Shown here piece by piece: positions 43,300 through 52,646 of a stretch of DNA of 64,000 nt (positions are counted from its first letter, which is position 1; every line of letters starts with the position of its first letter). Made by a program: the position numbers and the translations under genes. Under the pieces are notes generated by a model. It was given only the letters and a program-made list of their open reading frames with translations, did no database searches and was not told where the DNA came from. Source of the DNA: DATARH01 sp963705325 (GTDB taxonomy: Bacteria; Pseudomonadota; Alphaproteobacteria; ATCC43930; CGMCC-115725); contig OY970069.1 in NCBI GenBank assembly GCA_963705325.1, positions 2,976,001-3,040,000 on the forward strand, read 5' to 3'.

Positions 43300-43560
43300 A
43301 TGGCCGTGCAGCAGCCAGAAGCTAAACAACTACTGGCAAGGCGCATGCTATCTGCTGCCGGTGTGACCCTTGCGGGTGCCCTCGGTGCCTGCGTCATCGC
43401 CGCCTTCATCTATGGTGCCTGGACTTACCAAACTTGGCAGTACGAGTGGGCCACAGGGTGCTATCAAACTCACATTTCAAAGGCCGAATGGATTCTCGGC
43501 ATTCGGCCTTTGAACGACTGCCGGCCCTGGTGGGCGCAGTTTGTTTTCCGCGACACCTAA
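43300..43560 (+). CDS. Hypothetical small membrane protein
   Basis: 86 residues from ATG 43300, right after the preceding stop. One membrane helix (AAGVTLAGALGACVIAAFIY) and a Trp/Cys-rich C-terminal part. The 3' coding part contains a 12-bp perfect inverted repeat (43479-43511). Function unknown. Confidence 0.55.
   Translation: MAVQQPEAKQLLARRMLSAAGVTLAGALGACVIAAFIYGAWTYQTWQYEWATGCYQTHISKAEWILGIRPLNDCRPWWAQFVFRDT
43479..43511. repeat. Inverted repeat inside a small membrane protein gene
   Basis: AAAGGCCGAATG and its exact complement CATTCGGCCTTT, separated by 9 bp. Strong hairpin 50 bp before the stop; could attenuate transcription into the Sel1 gene. Confidence 0.65.
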
Positions 43561-43612
43561 GTCGCCGTTGCACGCCTCGATTGGCCGTACGAACGCCCCT
43601 AAGGAAATAGCC

Positions 43613-44521
43613 ATGAATCGGATCGCCGTCGCTTTATTGGCTGCACTGATCGTGGCCAACACTTCGGCCCCTCTTCCCGCGCTGGCCGCATCAAAGGACG
43701 ATCTAACGCCCACCTACGCCACCCTGCGGCCACTCGCCGAACACGGCAACGTTACCGCGCAATTCAGACTCGCTCTAATGTACGACACAGGAAGGGGAGT
43801 GGCGCAGGACTATTCTGAGGCGGCCAAGTGGTTTCGGAAGGCCGCTGAGCAGGGCCTCGCGGAGGCGCAGGGCAGCCTAGCTACGATGTACGTCACGGGA
43901 AACGGTGTGCCGCAAGATTACGTTCAGGCGGTGCAGTGGGCTCGCAAGGCGGCCGATCAGGGAGAAGCCATCTCTCAGTTCAATCTCGGAGCCTCGTATT
44001 ATTACGGTCACGGTGTGGCGCAGGACTATTCTGAGGCGGTCAAGTGGTATCGCAAAGCCGCTGAGCAGGGCCTCCCAGAAGCCCAAGACAGCCTCGGTGT
44101 CGCATATTGCCATGGTCGAGGCGTGCCGGAGGACGCTGGCCAAGCATTAAAGTGGTTCCGTAAGGCTGCTGACCAGGGTTTCGCAGATGCCGAGCACAAC
44201 CTCGGCTTTATGTACTTCTCTGGCCAGGGCGTAGCGCAGGATATTTCCGAAGCAATACGCTGGTTCCGAAAGGCCGCCGATCAAGGCCTCGCGGACTCCC
44301 AGCTCAATCTCGGGGTCGTATATGACGAAGGCCACGGAGTGCCGCAGGATGACGTTCAAGCGTATAAATGGCTGAGCTTAGCGGTGATCCACTTTCCCGC
44401 ATCCGAACCTGAAAATCGCGTCAAAGCCACCAAGGTTCGCGACCTTGTCGCCGCAAAAATGACCCCCGACCAAATTGCCGAGGCGGAGAGGTTAGCGAGA
44501 GAATGGAAGCCGCAAACATAG
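43613..44521 (+). CDS. Secreted Sel1-repeat (TPR-like) protein
   Basis: 302 residues with a signal peptide ending near ALAA. It has about seven Sel1 repeats of 36 residues, such as QDYSEAAKWFRKAAEQGLAE and the LMYDTGRGV / YYYGHGV helices. AAGGAAATAG ribosome site before ATG 43613. Sel1 proteins are scaffolds for protein complexes; this one would act in the periplasm. Last gene before the right island end. Confidence 0.88.
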   Translation: MNRIAVALLAALIVANTSAPLPALAASKDDLTPTYATLRPLAEHGNVTAQFRLALMYDTGRGVAQDYSEAAKWFRKAAEQGLAEAQGSLATMYVTGNGVPQDYVQAVQWARKAADQGEAISQFNLGASYYYGHGVAQDYSEAVKWYRKAAEQGLPEAQDSLGVAYCHGRGVPEDAGQALKWFRKAADQGFADAEHNLGFMYFSGQGVAQDISEAIRWFRKAADQGLADSQLNLGVVYDEGHGVPQDDVQAYKWLSLAVIHFPASEPENRVKATKVRDLVAAKMTPDQIAEAERLAREWKPQT

Positions 44522-44774
44522 ACCCTCACTTCGGGCGAGGTAGATTTTCCGAGATTCCTAAAACCCGATTAGCCGGATCAATTCCTGCCCATGGCTTCGA
44601 TAAATCAAAAGAACTGCTGAAAGGGACAGGCTTTCGCCTCATGGGGGCGCTTGACATCTTGTCTTCACGGCGCAAACCTTGGCAGGCGCTCAGGAGGATC
44701 TTGCGTCCGTGCTCTACACATATCTTACACATACACAGAGATGTCTTAAAATATCTGTGTAATATCAATGGATT
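44522..44774. other. Right island end, candidate integrase arm region
   Basis: AT-richer tail containing the inverted repeat TACACAGA / TCTGTGTA (within 44730-44761) and the string AATATCAAT that is also present at the left end. No gene seen. Confidence 0.5.
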
Positions 44775-44801
44775 AATGGTAGACGCGGCAGACTCAAAAT
44801 C
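44775..44801. repeat. attR core of the integrated island (27 bp)
   Basis: Identical to 6430-6456. Confidence 0.92.
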
Positions 44802-44847
44802 TGCTTTCCGTAAGGAAGTGGGGGTTCAAGTCCCTTCACCCGCACCA
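44775..44847 (+). tRNA. tRNA-Leu(CAA) 3' half with attR core
   Basis: Bases 44775-44801 repeat the 27-bp core. Bases 44802-44847 hold the 3' anticodon stem, a variable arm around CCGTAAGG, the T arm (GGTTCAAGTCC) and CACCCGC plus A and CCA. Upstream is island DNA that cannot supply the 5' acceptor strand, so this copy cannot fold into a tRNA either. Confidence 0.92.
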
Positions 44848-44890
44848 ACTCAAGATGCCCCATAGTGCTCGGTAAATATTTGATATAAAG

Positions 44891-44988
44891 GTGATTTTAG
44901 GTGCGTCGCGTGGATAGTCGGCGGCAAGGCTTCTCAGGGTGCCCCGCCGTGCAACGCCATACCGCACGTAAGGAGCGCACCTAAAATG
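44891..44988. repeat. Inverted repeat pair downstream of the island
   Basis: ATTTTAGGTGCG near 44891 and its complement CGCACCTAAAAT near 44977 enclose about 75 bp of unknown sequence between the tRNA and the group II intron. Possibly a stem or the trace of a small element. Confidence 0.45.
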
Positions 44989-45126
44989 CACCTAATTTTC
45001 CAGGACGCCATTCTCCGAGCGCTCCCCGCGGAGTTCGGCTTGGAGGACCCCGCCGACTCAACAAGGTAAGGTCGAGATGGCGCGCCGTATCCCATCGCTG
45101 GGGTCGGTTTCGCCATCCCGCCCTCC

Positions 45127-45160
45127 GAACCGGACATGCGAGTTTCCCGGCATCCGGCTC
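45127..45160 (-). ncRNA. Group II intron domain V
   Basis: A 34-nt hairpin whose strand ends GAGCCGG / CCGGTTC pair with each other and enclose a GAAA loop. This is the catalytic core signature of group II introns. Confidence 0.8.
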
Positions 45161-45172
45161 TCCATGCGCAGC

Positions 45173-46771
45173 TCACGGGCTGCGGGTGGTGCTCATTGTT
45201 GCCGTGGCGCGGTTGCCCGCCCAGAACTCGGCGGTGGCTCCGGAGAGGAACCACTCGCCGGGCGCGGCATTCCATCCGTTCGGTATTCTGATGCCTCGAT
45301 TGCGGTAGCGTTTGGTTCCCCCATCGCAGAACTGTCGGAGCAGCGTGGTCCCGTCGCGCCAACGACCCCGCAGGGGCGCCGTTGTACCCGCCGAGAAGCT
45401 TCTCCGCAGTTCCCAGGAGCCGACCTTGCGGTGCTTCTTCTTGAGCCATCGCAAGATGCGCATCCATAGCCAGTCGTCCAGGCTATGGAGCTCCTGGTAG
45501 GCACCGGTGGCGTATTGGTAGTAAGTACGCCACCCACGAATGAGGGGATTCAGTGTCCCGATCAGCTCTTTCAATGGCCGCACGAGTGTTGCTCGTGCGG
45601 TCCTTTGTTTGATCTCCCGCCGCAAGTCCTTGAGCTTTTCCTTTGGAATACGCAGAGTGCCAACCAGTCGTGCCTTGCGATACGACTTGGCTTGAACCAC
45701 TCGATAGCCCAAAAAGCCAAACCCCTCCTGCGGGTCGGTGATCAGAGTCTTTTCCTGGGACAGCTCCAAGCGCAGCTCCCCGTCGAGGAACTGCGCCAAC
45801 GCGTCGCGTTCGGCCTCCACCTCTGCTCGCGCCGCCGTCGCGAGCAGCACAAAGTCATCCGCGTAACGCACCATGTAGAATGTCGGCTTGCCAAGCTTGC
45901 GATCGCGCAAGCGTCGGTTCGCGGCATTCGTCAGTGGCTCTCCCGGCCGCGGCGTCCAACGCCCATATCTCTCATCGAGAGATGTGAGGTAGATGTTGGC
46001 CAGCAGCGGCGATATCACCCCGCCTTGCGGTGTGCCGGTCGCCGGGTGCCGGATGGCACCTTCGATCATGACGCCGGCTTTCAGGAACGCGCGCACGAGA
46101 CGCAAGACCTTGCGGTCCCTGATGCGCCGTCGCACGCGATCCATCAGCCGATGGGGATCGATGGCGTCGAAACAACCCTTGATGTCGCCTTCGATAACGA
46201 AGGTCACGGTCGACGGACCGAACCTGGTCGGGTGGAGCTGCTTTACCACCGCGGCCAGCGCGTCATGAGTGTTTCGACCACGCCGGAAGCCATACGAGGT
46301 CGGGTAGAAATCCGCCTCGAAGATGGGTTCGAGGATGTACTTCAAGGCCATTTGCACAAGGCGATCCTTGAGCGTGGGTATCCCCAGCGGGCGGAATTGT
46401 CCTGGCCGGTTCGGCTTTGGGATAAGCCGTTGCCGTACCGGTTCGGGTCGGTAGGTTCCTTCCCTGAGTTCCTTGCGGACCTCTTCGATGAAACCGGCCG
46501 CGCCGCCCGCGCGCTCTTGGACCTTGCGTCGGGTCATCCCATCCGTGCCCGGTGTATTGCTGCCGGCATTGCCGGCAAGCCGTTGCCACGCATGAGTGAG
46601 GATTCGCCGATCGCACACCAGATTGAACAGGTCGGAAAAGGTTCTGCCTTTGTCCGACAAGCTCCACCGATACAATTTCCGCTGCATGTCGAGGGCGAAC
46701 CCGGTATTCACCGCGTTGGGCATTTGCCCGCCTCCTGCCGTGAGACTGTATCCACTGCCTCCCTTCGCCAT
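45173..46771 (-). CDS. ltrA: Group II intron reverse transcriptase/maturase
   Basis: 532 residues. RT blocks include PLGIPTLKDRLVQ, FVIEGDIKGCFD, GTPQGGVISPLLANIYL and the catalytic YADDFVLL, followed by the maturase domain X region (GWRTYYQYATGAY). No clear HNH endonuclease at the C-terminus. The start could be 46771 or ATG 46723. It promotes splicing and retrohoming of the surrounding intron. Confidence 0.93.
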   Translation of the reverse strand: MAKGGSGYSLTAGGGQMPNAVNTGFALDMQRKLYRWSLSDKGRTFSDLFNLVCDRRILTHAWQRLAGNAGSNTPGTDGMTRRKVQERAGGAAGFIEEVRKELREGTYRPEPVRQRLIPKPNRPGQFRPLGIPTLKDRLVQMALKYILEPIFEADFYPTSYGFRRGRNTHDALAAVVKQLHPTRFGPSTVTFVIEGDIKGCFDAIDPHRLMDRVRRRIRDRKVLRLVRAFLKAGVMIEGAIRHPATGTPQGGVISPLLANIYLTSLDERYGRWTPRPGEPLTNAANRRLRDRKLGKPTFYMVRYADDFVLLATAARAEVEAERDALAQFLDGELRLELSQEKTLITDPQEGFGFLGYRVVQAKSYRKARLVGTLRIPKEKLKDLRREIKQRTARATLVRPLKELIGTLNPLIRGWRTYYQYATGAYQELHSLDDWLWMRILRWLKKKHRKVGSWELRRSFSAGTTAPLRGRWRDGTTLLRQFCDGGTKRYRNRGIRIPNGWNAAPGEWFLSGATAEFWAGNRATATMSTTRSP

Positions 46772-47514
46772 GTGAGCGGCTTTCCCGCTCGCGGACTACT
46801 ACGAAGGCTCCGCCCCTCAGCGCAGTGTTCACCGGCCGTCTCGATCATCCGCGGCATGAAGGCCGTGGAGGCTGCAATGAGGTTCCCAGGTTCCGCACCC
46901 ACTCCATCGTCCGTCTTAGGAGCCGACTTTACCCCGTGTGGATTCGGGCCTTCGGCGCTCACAGCTCTCTTCCGAAGGCTGAGATGCGGTTGCTTGAGCA
47001 CCCGCATCTCCCTGTTCCGCGGTTGTCAGCGCGGTCCGGCGCTCCACCAGCTTGTCGCTGCCCCACCCACCTCCACATCGGCGGGGTGAACACTCTAACG
47101 AGGCTTCCAGCATCGGTTCGCTACGCTCTCCTTCACGGACTCGCTCACCACATCGCGTCGGGGTTGGAGGTCCCCTCCGCATCTGGCTTTGACGGGTTCT
47201 GCTCATGTATGGTTTGCCGGAGACGCCCGGCGCACCTCACCCGTCTGCTTACTTCCCCGCTCTGTGCAGCGTGGAATCGCAGGATCTTCCACCCTGCTGG
47301 AGTGCGCGCAGCTTGCCTGGCGCACAACAACCCGCATCCTCACAATCATGCTTGCCAGCGAGTACTGATCACTGGCCCCGCCTTATGCGGAGCCTTACCT
47401 TGCGCGCAGTAGCCGAGCGCGGTCGAGGACCGGAAAAGATGTCGGACCGTCAATAAAGCGCCCGCGGATCATTTACCGACTGTTCGACATCACAACGGAA
47501 ATACCTGACGCTTT

Positions 47515-49893
47515 TCATGACGCGTGAAACTTCTGCCCCCACCTCCAGTTGCGGATCTCCGGCATGTCTTGACCATGCTTGGCGATATACCGCTTGTGCT
47601 CAATCAGCTTGTCGTTGAGCTGCTGCTTCAGATAGATGCCTTTGTCGCCGGTCTGCGGTAGGCGGTCGATGGTGTCCATCACCAGATGGAAGCGGTCGAG
47701 ATCGTTCAGCACGGTCATATCGAAGGGTGTCGTAACGGTGCCTTCTTCCTTGTAGCCGCGGACGTGGATGTTGTGGTGGTTGGTGCGGCGGTAGGTCAAG
47801 CGGTGGATCAACCACGGGTATGCGTGGAAGGCGAAGACGACCGGCTTGTCCCGGGTGAAGAGCCCGTCGAAATCCGTGTCGCTCATTCCGTGCGGATGCT
47901 CGGATTGCGGCTGAAGTTTCATCAGATCGACGACGTTGACCACGCGGATTTTCAGCTCCGGCAGACGCTCGCGGATAATCGACACGGCGGCGAGCGTTTC
48001 CAGCGTGGGCACATCTCCACAGCAGGCCATGATCACATCGGGCGCAGCATCCTGGTCGTTGCTGGCCCAGGACCAGATGCCGATGCCTTCGGCGCAGTGT
48101 TTGACGGCGGCGTCCATCGTCAGCCACTGCGGCGCCGGGTGTTTGCCGGCGATCACGACGTTGACGTAATGGCGACTGCGCAAGCAGTGGTCCATTACTG
48201 ACAGCAAGCAGTTGGCATCTGGCGGAAGATAGACACGCACGATTTCGGCCTTCTTGTTGACGACGTGGTCGATGAAGCCGGGGTCCTGGTGCGTGAAGCC
48301 GTTGTGATCCTGGCGCCAGACATGCGAGGCGAGCAGATAGTTGAGTGAGGAAATCTTGTGCCGCCATGGCAGGTGCGAGGTCACCTTGAGCCACTTGGCG
48401 TGCTGGTTGAACATCGAATCGACGATGTGGATGAACGCCTCGTAGCAGTTGAACAATCCGTGCCGCCCAGTGAGCAGGTAACCCTCCAGCCAGCCCTCGC
48501 ATTGGTGCTCGCTGAGCATCTCCATCACGCGCCCGCTTGGAGCGAGATACTCGTCATTCGGCTCGGTCGCGCCCTCCCACTGGCGCTGAGTCACCTCGAA
48601 GACGCCTTCCAGACCGTTGGAGAGCGTCTCGTCCGGGCCAAAGATCCGAAAATTCCGCTGCTCCTTGTTCAGTTCGGTCACGTCGCGCAGGAAGCGCCCT
48701 AGCACATGCGTGTCGCCAATGCCGGGCGCACCCGGCGAGGGCACGTCCACCGCGTACTCGCAGAAATCCGGCATTCGCAGGTCGCGGAGCAGAATTCCGC
48801 CGTTGGCATGGGGGTTCGCACCCATGCGCCTATCCCCCTTGGGCGCAAGCTCGGCGAGTTCCGGCTTCAGGCGGCCCTGCGCATCGAAGAGTTCCTCCGG
48901 CCGGTAGCTCCGCAGCCACTCTTCCAGCAGCTTGAGGTGTTCCGGATGGGTGGCCGGGTCGGAGAGCGGCACCTGGTGCGCCCGGAAGGTACCTTCGACC
49001 TGCAGGCCATCGACCATCTTCGGCCCGGTCCAGCCCTTGGGCGAATTGAGGACGATCATCGGCCAGCGCGGGCGCTGCGGCTTGCCGTGTGTGCGAGCGT
49101 CCTGCTGGATTTTCTTTATCTCTTCCACTGCAGTGTCGAGCGTCGCGGCCATCGCCTCGTGCATCCGCGCTGGCTCGTATCCCTCAACGAAATAGGGCGT
49201 CCAGCCGTAGCCGCGCAGCAATTGTTCCAACTCCTCACGGGTGATGCGGGCGAGGATGGTTGGATTGGCGATCTTGTAGCCGTTGAGGTGCAAAATCGGC
49301 AGCACCGCGCCGTCGGTTGCCGGATTGAGGAACTTGTTGGAATGCCAGGCCGTGGCAAGCGGACCCGTCTCCGCCTCGCCGTCGCCAACCACGCAGGCGA
49401 CAATGAGATCGGGGTTGTCGAGCACCGCCCCGAACGAGTGGCTGAGCGAGTAGCCCAGTTCACCGCCCTCATGGATCGAACCGGGGCACTCGGGCGATGC
49501 GTGGCTCGGGATTCCTCCGGGAAACGAGAACTGGATGAAGAGCCGGCGAAGCCCCGCCTCGTCCTGGCTGATATCGGGATAGATCTCGCTGTAAGTGCCC
49601 TCGAGATAGGTGTTGCCCACAACCGCCGGGCCGCCGTGCCCGGGGCCTGAGACGTAAATCATGTCGAGGTCGTATTTTTTGATGACCCGGTTCAAGTGAA
49701 CGTAAATGAAATTCTGGCCTGGGGTCGTGCCCCAATGCCCCAGCAGCATATGCTTTACGTCCGCGAGGGTCAGCGGCCGCTTCAGCAGCGGATTGTCGTA
49801 AAGATAGATCTGGCCCGCCGACAGGTAGTTCGCGGCGCGCCAATAGGCATCCATCTTCTGGAGCAGTTCAGGAGAAAGAGTTTTCGTCTTCAC
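47515..49893 (-). CDS. xfp: Xylulose-5-phosphate/fructose-6-phosphate phosphoketolase
   Basis: 792 residues, full family length. The thiamine-diphosphate enzyme splits xylulose-5-P or fructose-6-P with phosphate to acetyl-P. Family blocks seen: GHWGTTPGQNFIYVHLNR, YVSGPGHGGP, GGELGYSLSHSFGA, VGDGEAETGPLATAWHSNKF and the C-terminal HNIHVRGYKEEGT. Neighbours (PfkB, group 3b hydrogenase) fit a role in low-oxygen carbon metabolism. No acetate kinase is seen in the window. Confidence 0.96.
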   Translation of the reverse strand: MKTKTLSPELLQKMDAYWRAANYLSAGQIYLYDNPLLKRPLTLADVKHMLLGHWGTTPGQNFIYVHLNRVIKKYDLDMIYVSGPGHGGPAVVGNTYLEGTYSEIYPDISQDEAGLRRLFIQFSFPGGIPSHASPECPGSIHEGGELGYSLSHSFGAVLDNPDLIVACVVGDGEAETGPLATAWHSNKFLNPATDGAVLPILHLNGYKIANPTILARITREELEQLLRGYGWTPYFVEGYEPARMHEAMAATLDTAVEEIKKIQQDARTHGKPQRPRWPMIVLNSPKGWTGPKMVDGLQVEGTFRAHQVPLSDPATHPEHLKLLEEWLRSYRPEELFDAQGRLKPELAELAPKGDRRMGANPHANGGILLRDLRMPDFCEYAVDVPSPGAPGIGDTHVLGRFLRDVTELNKEQRNFRIFGPDETLSNGLEGVFEVTQRQWEGATEPNDEYLAPSGRVMEMLSEHQCEGWLEGYLLTGRHGLFNCYEAFIHIVDSMFNQHAKWLKVTSHLPWRHKISSLNYLLASHVWRQDHNGFTHQDPGFIDHVVNKKAEIVRVYLPPDANCLLSVMDHCLRSRHYVNVVIAGKHPAPQWLTMDAAVKHCAEGIGIWSWASNDQDAAPDVIMACCGDVPTLETLAAVSIIRERLPELKIRVVNVVDLMKLQPQSEHPHGMSDTDFDGLFTRDKPVVFAFHAYPWLIHRLTYRRTNHHNIHVRGYKEEGTVTTPFDMTVLNDLDRFHLVMDTIDRLPQTGDKGIYLKQQLNDKLIEHKRYIAKHGQDMPEIRNWRWGQKFHAS

Positions 49894-50240
49894 AGTTCAA
49901 TTCTCCTTTTGCGAAGCGGGGAAACGCGACGGCCGCCGCCGAAATCTTTATGCCCGGCGAGGCGCCATGATCGAGAGACGCCTGGGCTAGCCGGTCATTG
50001 ACTGCCGCCTCGTCATCCTGCAATCCGAACGACGCCAGCTGGGCGCAAGTTGAGCTGTAGTCCGCGTGAAAAATGCTGCGAATCCCCAATCCTTCCGCGA
50101 CCTGGACGAACATCGGGGTGTTTTCGATAAAGACAACCCGCCGGGCTGGCACTTGGGCGATATCCGGCGCCAGCCGGAAGATCTCCGCGTCGGGTTTGCG
50201 GACGTGGACTGGCATCCCTAATGACTCGCCTGCGTTGCGC
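49868..50240 (-). pseudogene. HAD-family hydrolase C-terminal fragment
   Basis: Only the last third of a HAD subfamily IA protein is present: KPDAEIFRLAPDIAQVPARR, VVFIENTPMFVQVAEGLG and IRSIFHADYSSTCAQLASFG. The catalytic DxDxT motif and the cap are missing. Its 3' end overlaps the xfp start by 26 bp. Upstream the frame runs into the P-type ATPase remnant. Not expected to be active. Confidence 0.7.
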
Positions 50241-50270
50241 CCTAAGCACCGCAGGTGACCACTTCTGCCG

Positions 50271-51190
50271 TTACGCCGCGACATGCCCTTCGATCCGCGC
50301 GAGGTGGCGAGAATGTCGAGCGATGCGATGATCGAGCAGCCAGTAGGTAGCGATCCTAATGGCACTGGCGATGAAGAACGAGGTGATCATGTAGGCCCAT
50401 ACCATCGCCGCCAGCTCCCACCCGGTCGGCGCCATCGCCAGGCCGTAGACGACGACCAGAGTGCCGACAAGCTGGGTCGCCTCGCACGGCGCCACCAGCT
50501 TCCAACTCGGCAACGGCCACGCCCAAATCGGGCCCTTGTTGCGCGTCAGGTAGATTGTCATGTGACCGGAAACGAGTAGCTTCAGAAAGATCAACGCCTG
50601 GCCGAGAGGTTTGGCCAGCGCGAGATAGTCGCGCACGATCCAAAACATGCCGAAGCTCTCGATGACGCCATAGGTGCCGAGCACAGAGGCGATGGTCAGC
50701 ACCCGCCCCATGTCCCAACGGGCTGGCTGTTCGGCCACTGGCGTGTCGTAGGCGATCATCATGATCGGCAGGTCATTGAGCAGCGCCAACAGCACCACCA
50801 TGATTGCAGTGACCGGGTAAAAGTTGAACACGAGGATGCTCGCGGTCATGAACATCAAGCGCCGCATCGTCTCGGCGATGCGGTAGGCGGCTTAGCCGGT
50901 CATCCGCTCGAAGATGCGGCGCGCCTCCTCAATCGCGGTGGTGATGACCGACAGGCCCGGTGCGGTCAGCACCAAGTCGGCCGCTGCGCGGGCCTTCCTG
51001 CAAGGTCTTGACGATCGCGAATTGGTGCTCGGGGAAGACCCGCGCGAACCCGTCGGCGCCGACGATGCGGGGCAAGATGTCGGGGCGCATCCTTGCCGAA
51101 GATGGTGTCGGCAACGACAATGTTGCGGCCGGGATCGAGCGTCCCGGCGAGCGCACCCCTGGCCTATTTGGGCCGGTCCGCGGCGATTGA
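50271..51190 (-). pseudogene. Plasma-membrane proton P-type ATPase remnant
   Basis: 50271-50867 encodes the C-terminal membrane helices of a PMA-type ATPase (LMFMTASILVFNFYPVTAIM, LNDLPIMMIAYDTP, TSFFIASAIRIATYW). In the same frame across a stop near 50893, the upstream part reads ADLVLTAPGLSVITTAIEEA then RRIFERM. A piece in another frame (VGADGFARVFPEHQFAIVKT) precedes it directly. The hinge segment with the expected GDGVND motif is deleted. The N-terminal half with the phosphorylation Asp is absent. Clearly decayed. Confidence 0.82.
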
Positions 51191-51262
51191 TCAGGATCAA
51201 TTCCCCATTGCCGCTCCCGCGCCAGAATTTCCGGCATGCACTGCCCTGCCGGAGTGACATCG

Positions 51263-51565
<303 letters not shown>

Positions 51566-51584
51566 CGGCTGCTTGGAGACGATC

Positions 51585-52529
51585 ATGGCCGCAATCGTCG
51601 CCCTCACAATGAACCCCGCGCTCGACATTGCGACCGCAACGGATCGTGTGGTGCCTGCTCACAAGCTGCGCTGCGACACTCCGCGTTACGATCCCGGCGG
51701 CGGCGGGATCAATGTCGCCCGGGCCGTACATGCTTTCGGCGGCGACGCGCTTGCGATCTTCCCTGCCGGCGGAGCGGCCGGCGAGTTGATCCAGCGCTTG
51801 TTGGACCAGGAGGGCGTCGCCCACCGGGCTGTCGCGATTACCGGGTTCACGCGTGAGAGCCTTTCTGTGGAGGAGCGCGAGAGCGGCAAGCAGTACCGCT
51901 TCATCCTGCCCGGACCCGAGATCGGGCGCACTGACCAGAAACGCTGCCTCGACGAGTTGGCGACCGCTGCTCCGAAAGCAGCCTACATCGTTGCCAGCGG
52001 CAGCCTGCCGCTCGGTGTTGCCGACGATTTCTATAGGCGCGTCGCTGACCTGGCGAAGAGTCATGGGAAGCGTCTGATATTGGATACGTCGGGCGCAGCG
52101 CTCAAGCAGGCCGGCCACGGCTTTTATCTGCTGAAGCCCAGCCTTCGTGAGCTCGAGGATTTGACCGGTCACGTTATCCGCAGCGAACGCGAAGAAGAGG
52201 AAGCAGCGCGAGCGCTGATCGAAGAAGGTCGCAGCGAGATTGTCGTGCTGTCTCTCGGCGCCGGGGGAGCCGTCCTGGTCAGCGCAGAGGAAACCGAGCG
52301 CTTTCCGGCGCTCCCGGTTCTAGCAAAAAGCACGGTTGGCGCCGGTGACAGCATGCTAGCAGGGATCGTCCTCGGCCTCACCCGGGGTTTGCAGGTGCGG
52401 GAGGCGGTGCGCTTTGGCATGGCTGCCGGAGCAGCGGCGTTACTCGGTCGCGGCACGCAACTTTGCCGGCGTGAGGATGTCGAACGGCTGTACGCACAGA
52501 TGCCCGGGGGCCACCCAGCAAGCAGGTGA
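51585..52529 (+). CDS. pfkB: PfkB-type phosphofructokinase (6-phosphofructokinase II / 1-phosphofructokinase)
   Basis: 314 residues. ATG 51585 follows TTGGAGACG. PfkB signatures: TMNPALDIAT near the start, PGGGGINVARA, and the catalytic STVGAGDSMLAGI near residue 250. The KPSLRELEDLTG block is typical of PfkB of the E. coli Pfk-2 kind. Phosphorylates fructose-6-P or a related sugar phosphate. Intact, unlike its neighbours, so still under selection. Fits the phosphoketolase context. Confidence 0.92.
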   Translation: MAAIVALTMNPALDIATATDRVVPAHKLRCDTPRYDPGGGGINVARAVHAFGGDALAIFPAGGAAGELIQRLLDQEGVAHRAVAITGFTRESLSVEERESGKQYRFILPGPEIGRTDQKRCLDELATAAPKAAYIVASGSLPLGVADDFYRRVADLAKSHGKRLILDTSGAALKQAGHGFYLLKPSLRELEDLTGHVIRSEREEEEAARALIEEGRSEIVVLSLGAGGAVLVSAEETERFPALPVLAKSTVGAGDSMLAGIVLGLTRGLQVREAVRFGMAAGAAALLGRGTQLCRREDVERLYAQMPGGHPASR

Positions 52530-52553
52530 TAATCCCAGAAAGAGGAGACAACA

Positions 52554-52646
52554 ATGATTGTGATCAATGGCTTCGGCGCATCGGACGACTGCTTCTGCGC
52601 ACGCTCGTGCCGGTACGACAGCGTGCACGGATTTCCGGCTCGTTAG
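52554..52646 (+). pseudogene. Glyceraldehyde-3-phosphate dehydrogenase N-terminal remnant
   Basis: A GAGGAG ribosome site precedes ATG 52554, which begins IVINGFG; adding one base then gives RIGRLLLRTL, the nucleotide-binding start of GAPDH. After about 20 residues similarity ends and stops follow. So only the first codons of a gap gene remain, with a 1-bp loss, directly behind pfkB. Confidence 0.6.

Larger units (their letters stand above)
6457..44801. mobile_element. Integrated mobilizable island in tRNA-Leu(CAA), about 38.3 kb
   Basis: Bounded by the 27-bp core repeats and led by a tyrosine recombinase at the left end. Carries MobC, an (interrupted) relaxase, a VirD4-like coupling protein and ArdC but no recognisable mating-pair formation genes, so it looks like a mobilizable rather than self-transmissible element. 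Cargo includes an intron-bearing tRNA-Leu, several candidate phage-defence genes and a TerY-type phosphorylation cluster. Confidence 0.88.
45066..47325 (-). mobile_element. Group II intron with maturase (boundaries approximate)
   Basis: The 5' end on the minus strand reads GTGCGCCAGGC at 47325, matching bacterial group II intron starts. Domain V is visible at 45160-45127 (starting GAGCCGGATGCCGGGAAACT). The 3' end near 45066 is estimated, not fixed. The long stretch 47324-46772 is the structured domain I-III region before the maturase. The intron lies downstream of xfp in the same orientation. Confidence 0.75.

Noticed and set aside
45485..47089. 534-codon plus-strand frame opposite the maturase
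   Set aside because: Antisense shadow of the group II intron reverse transcriptase; no recognisable domain.
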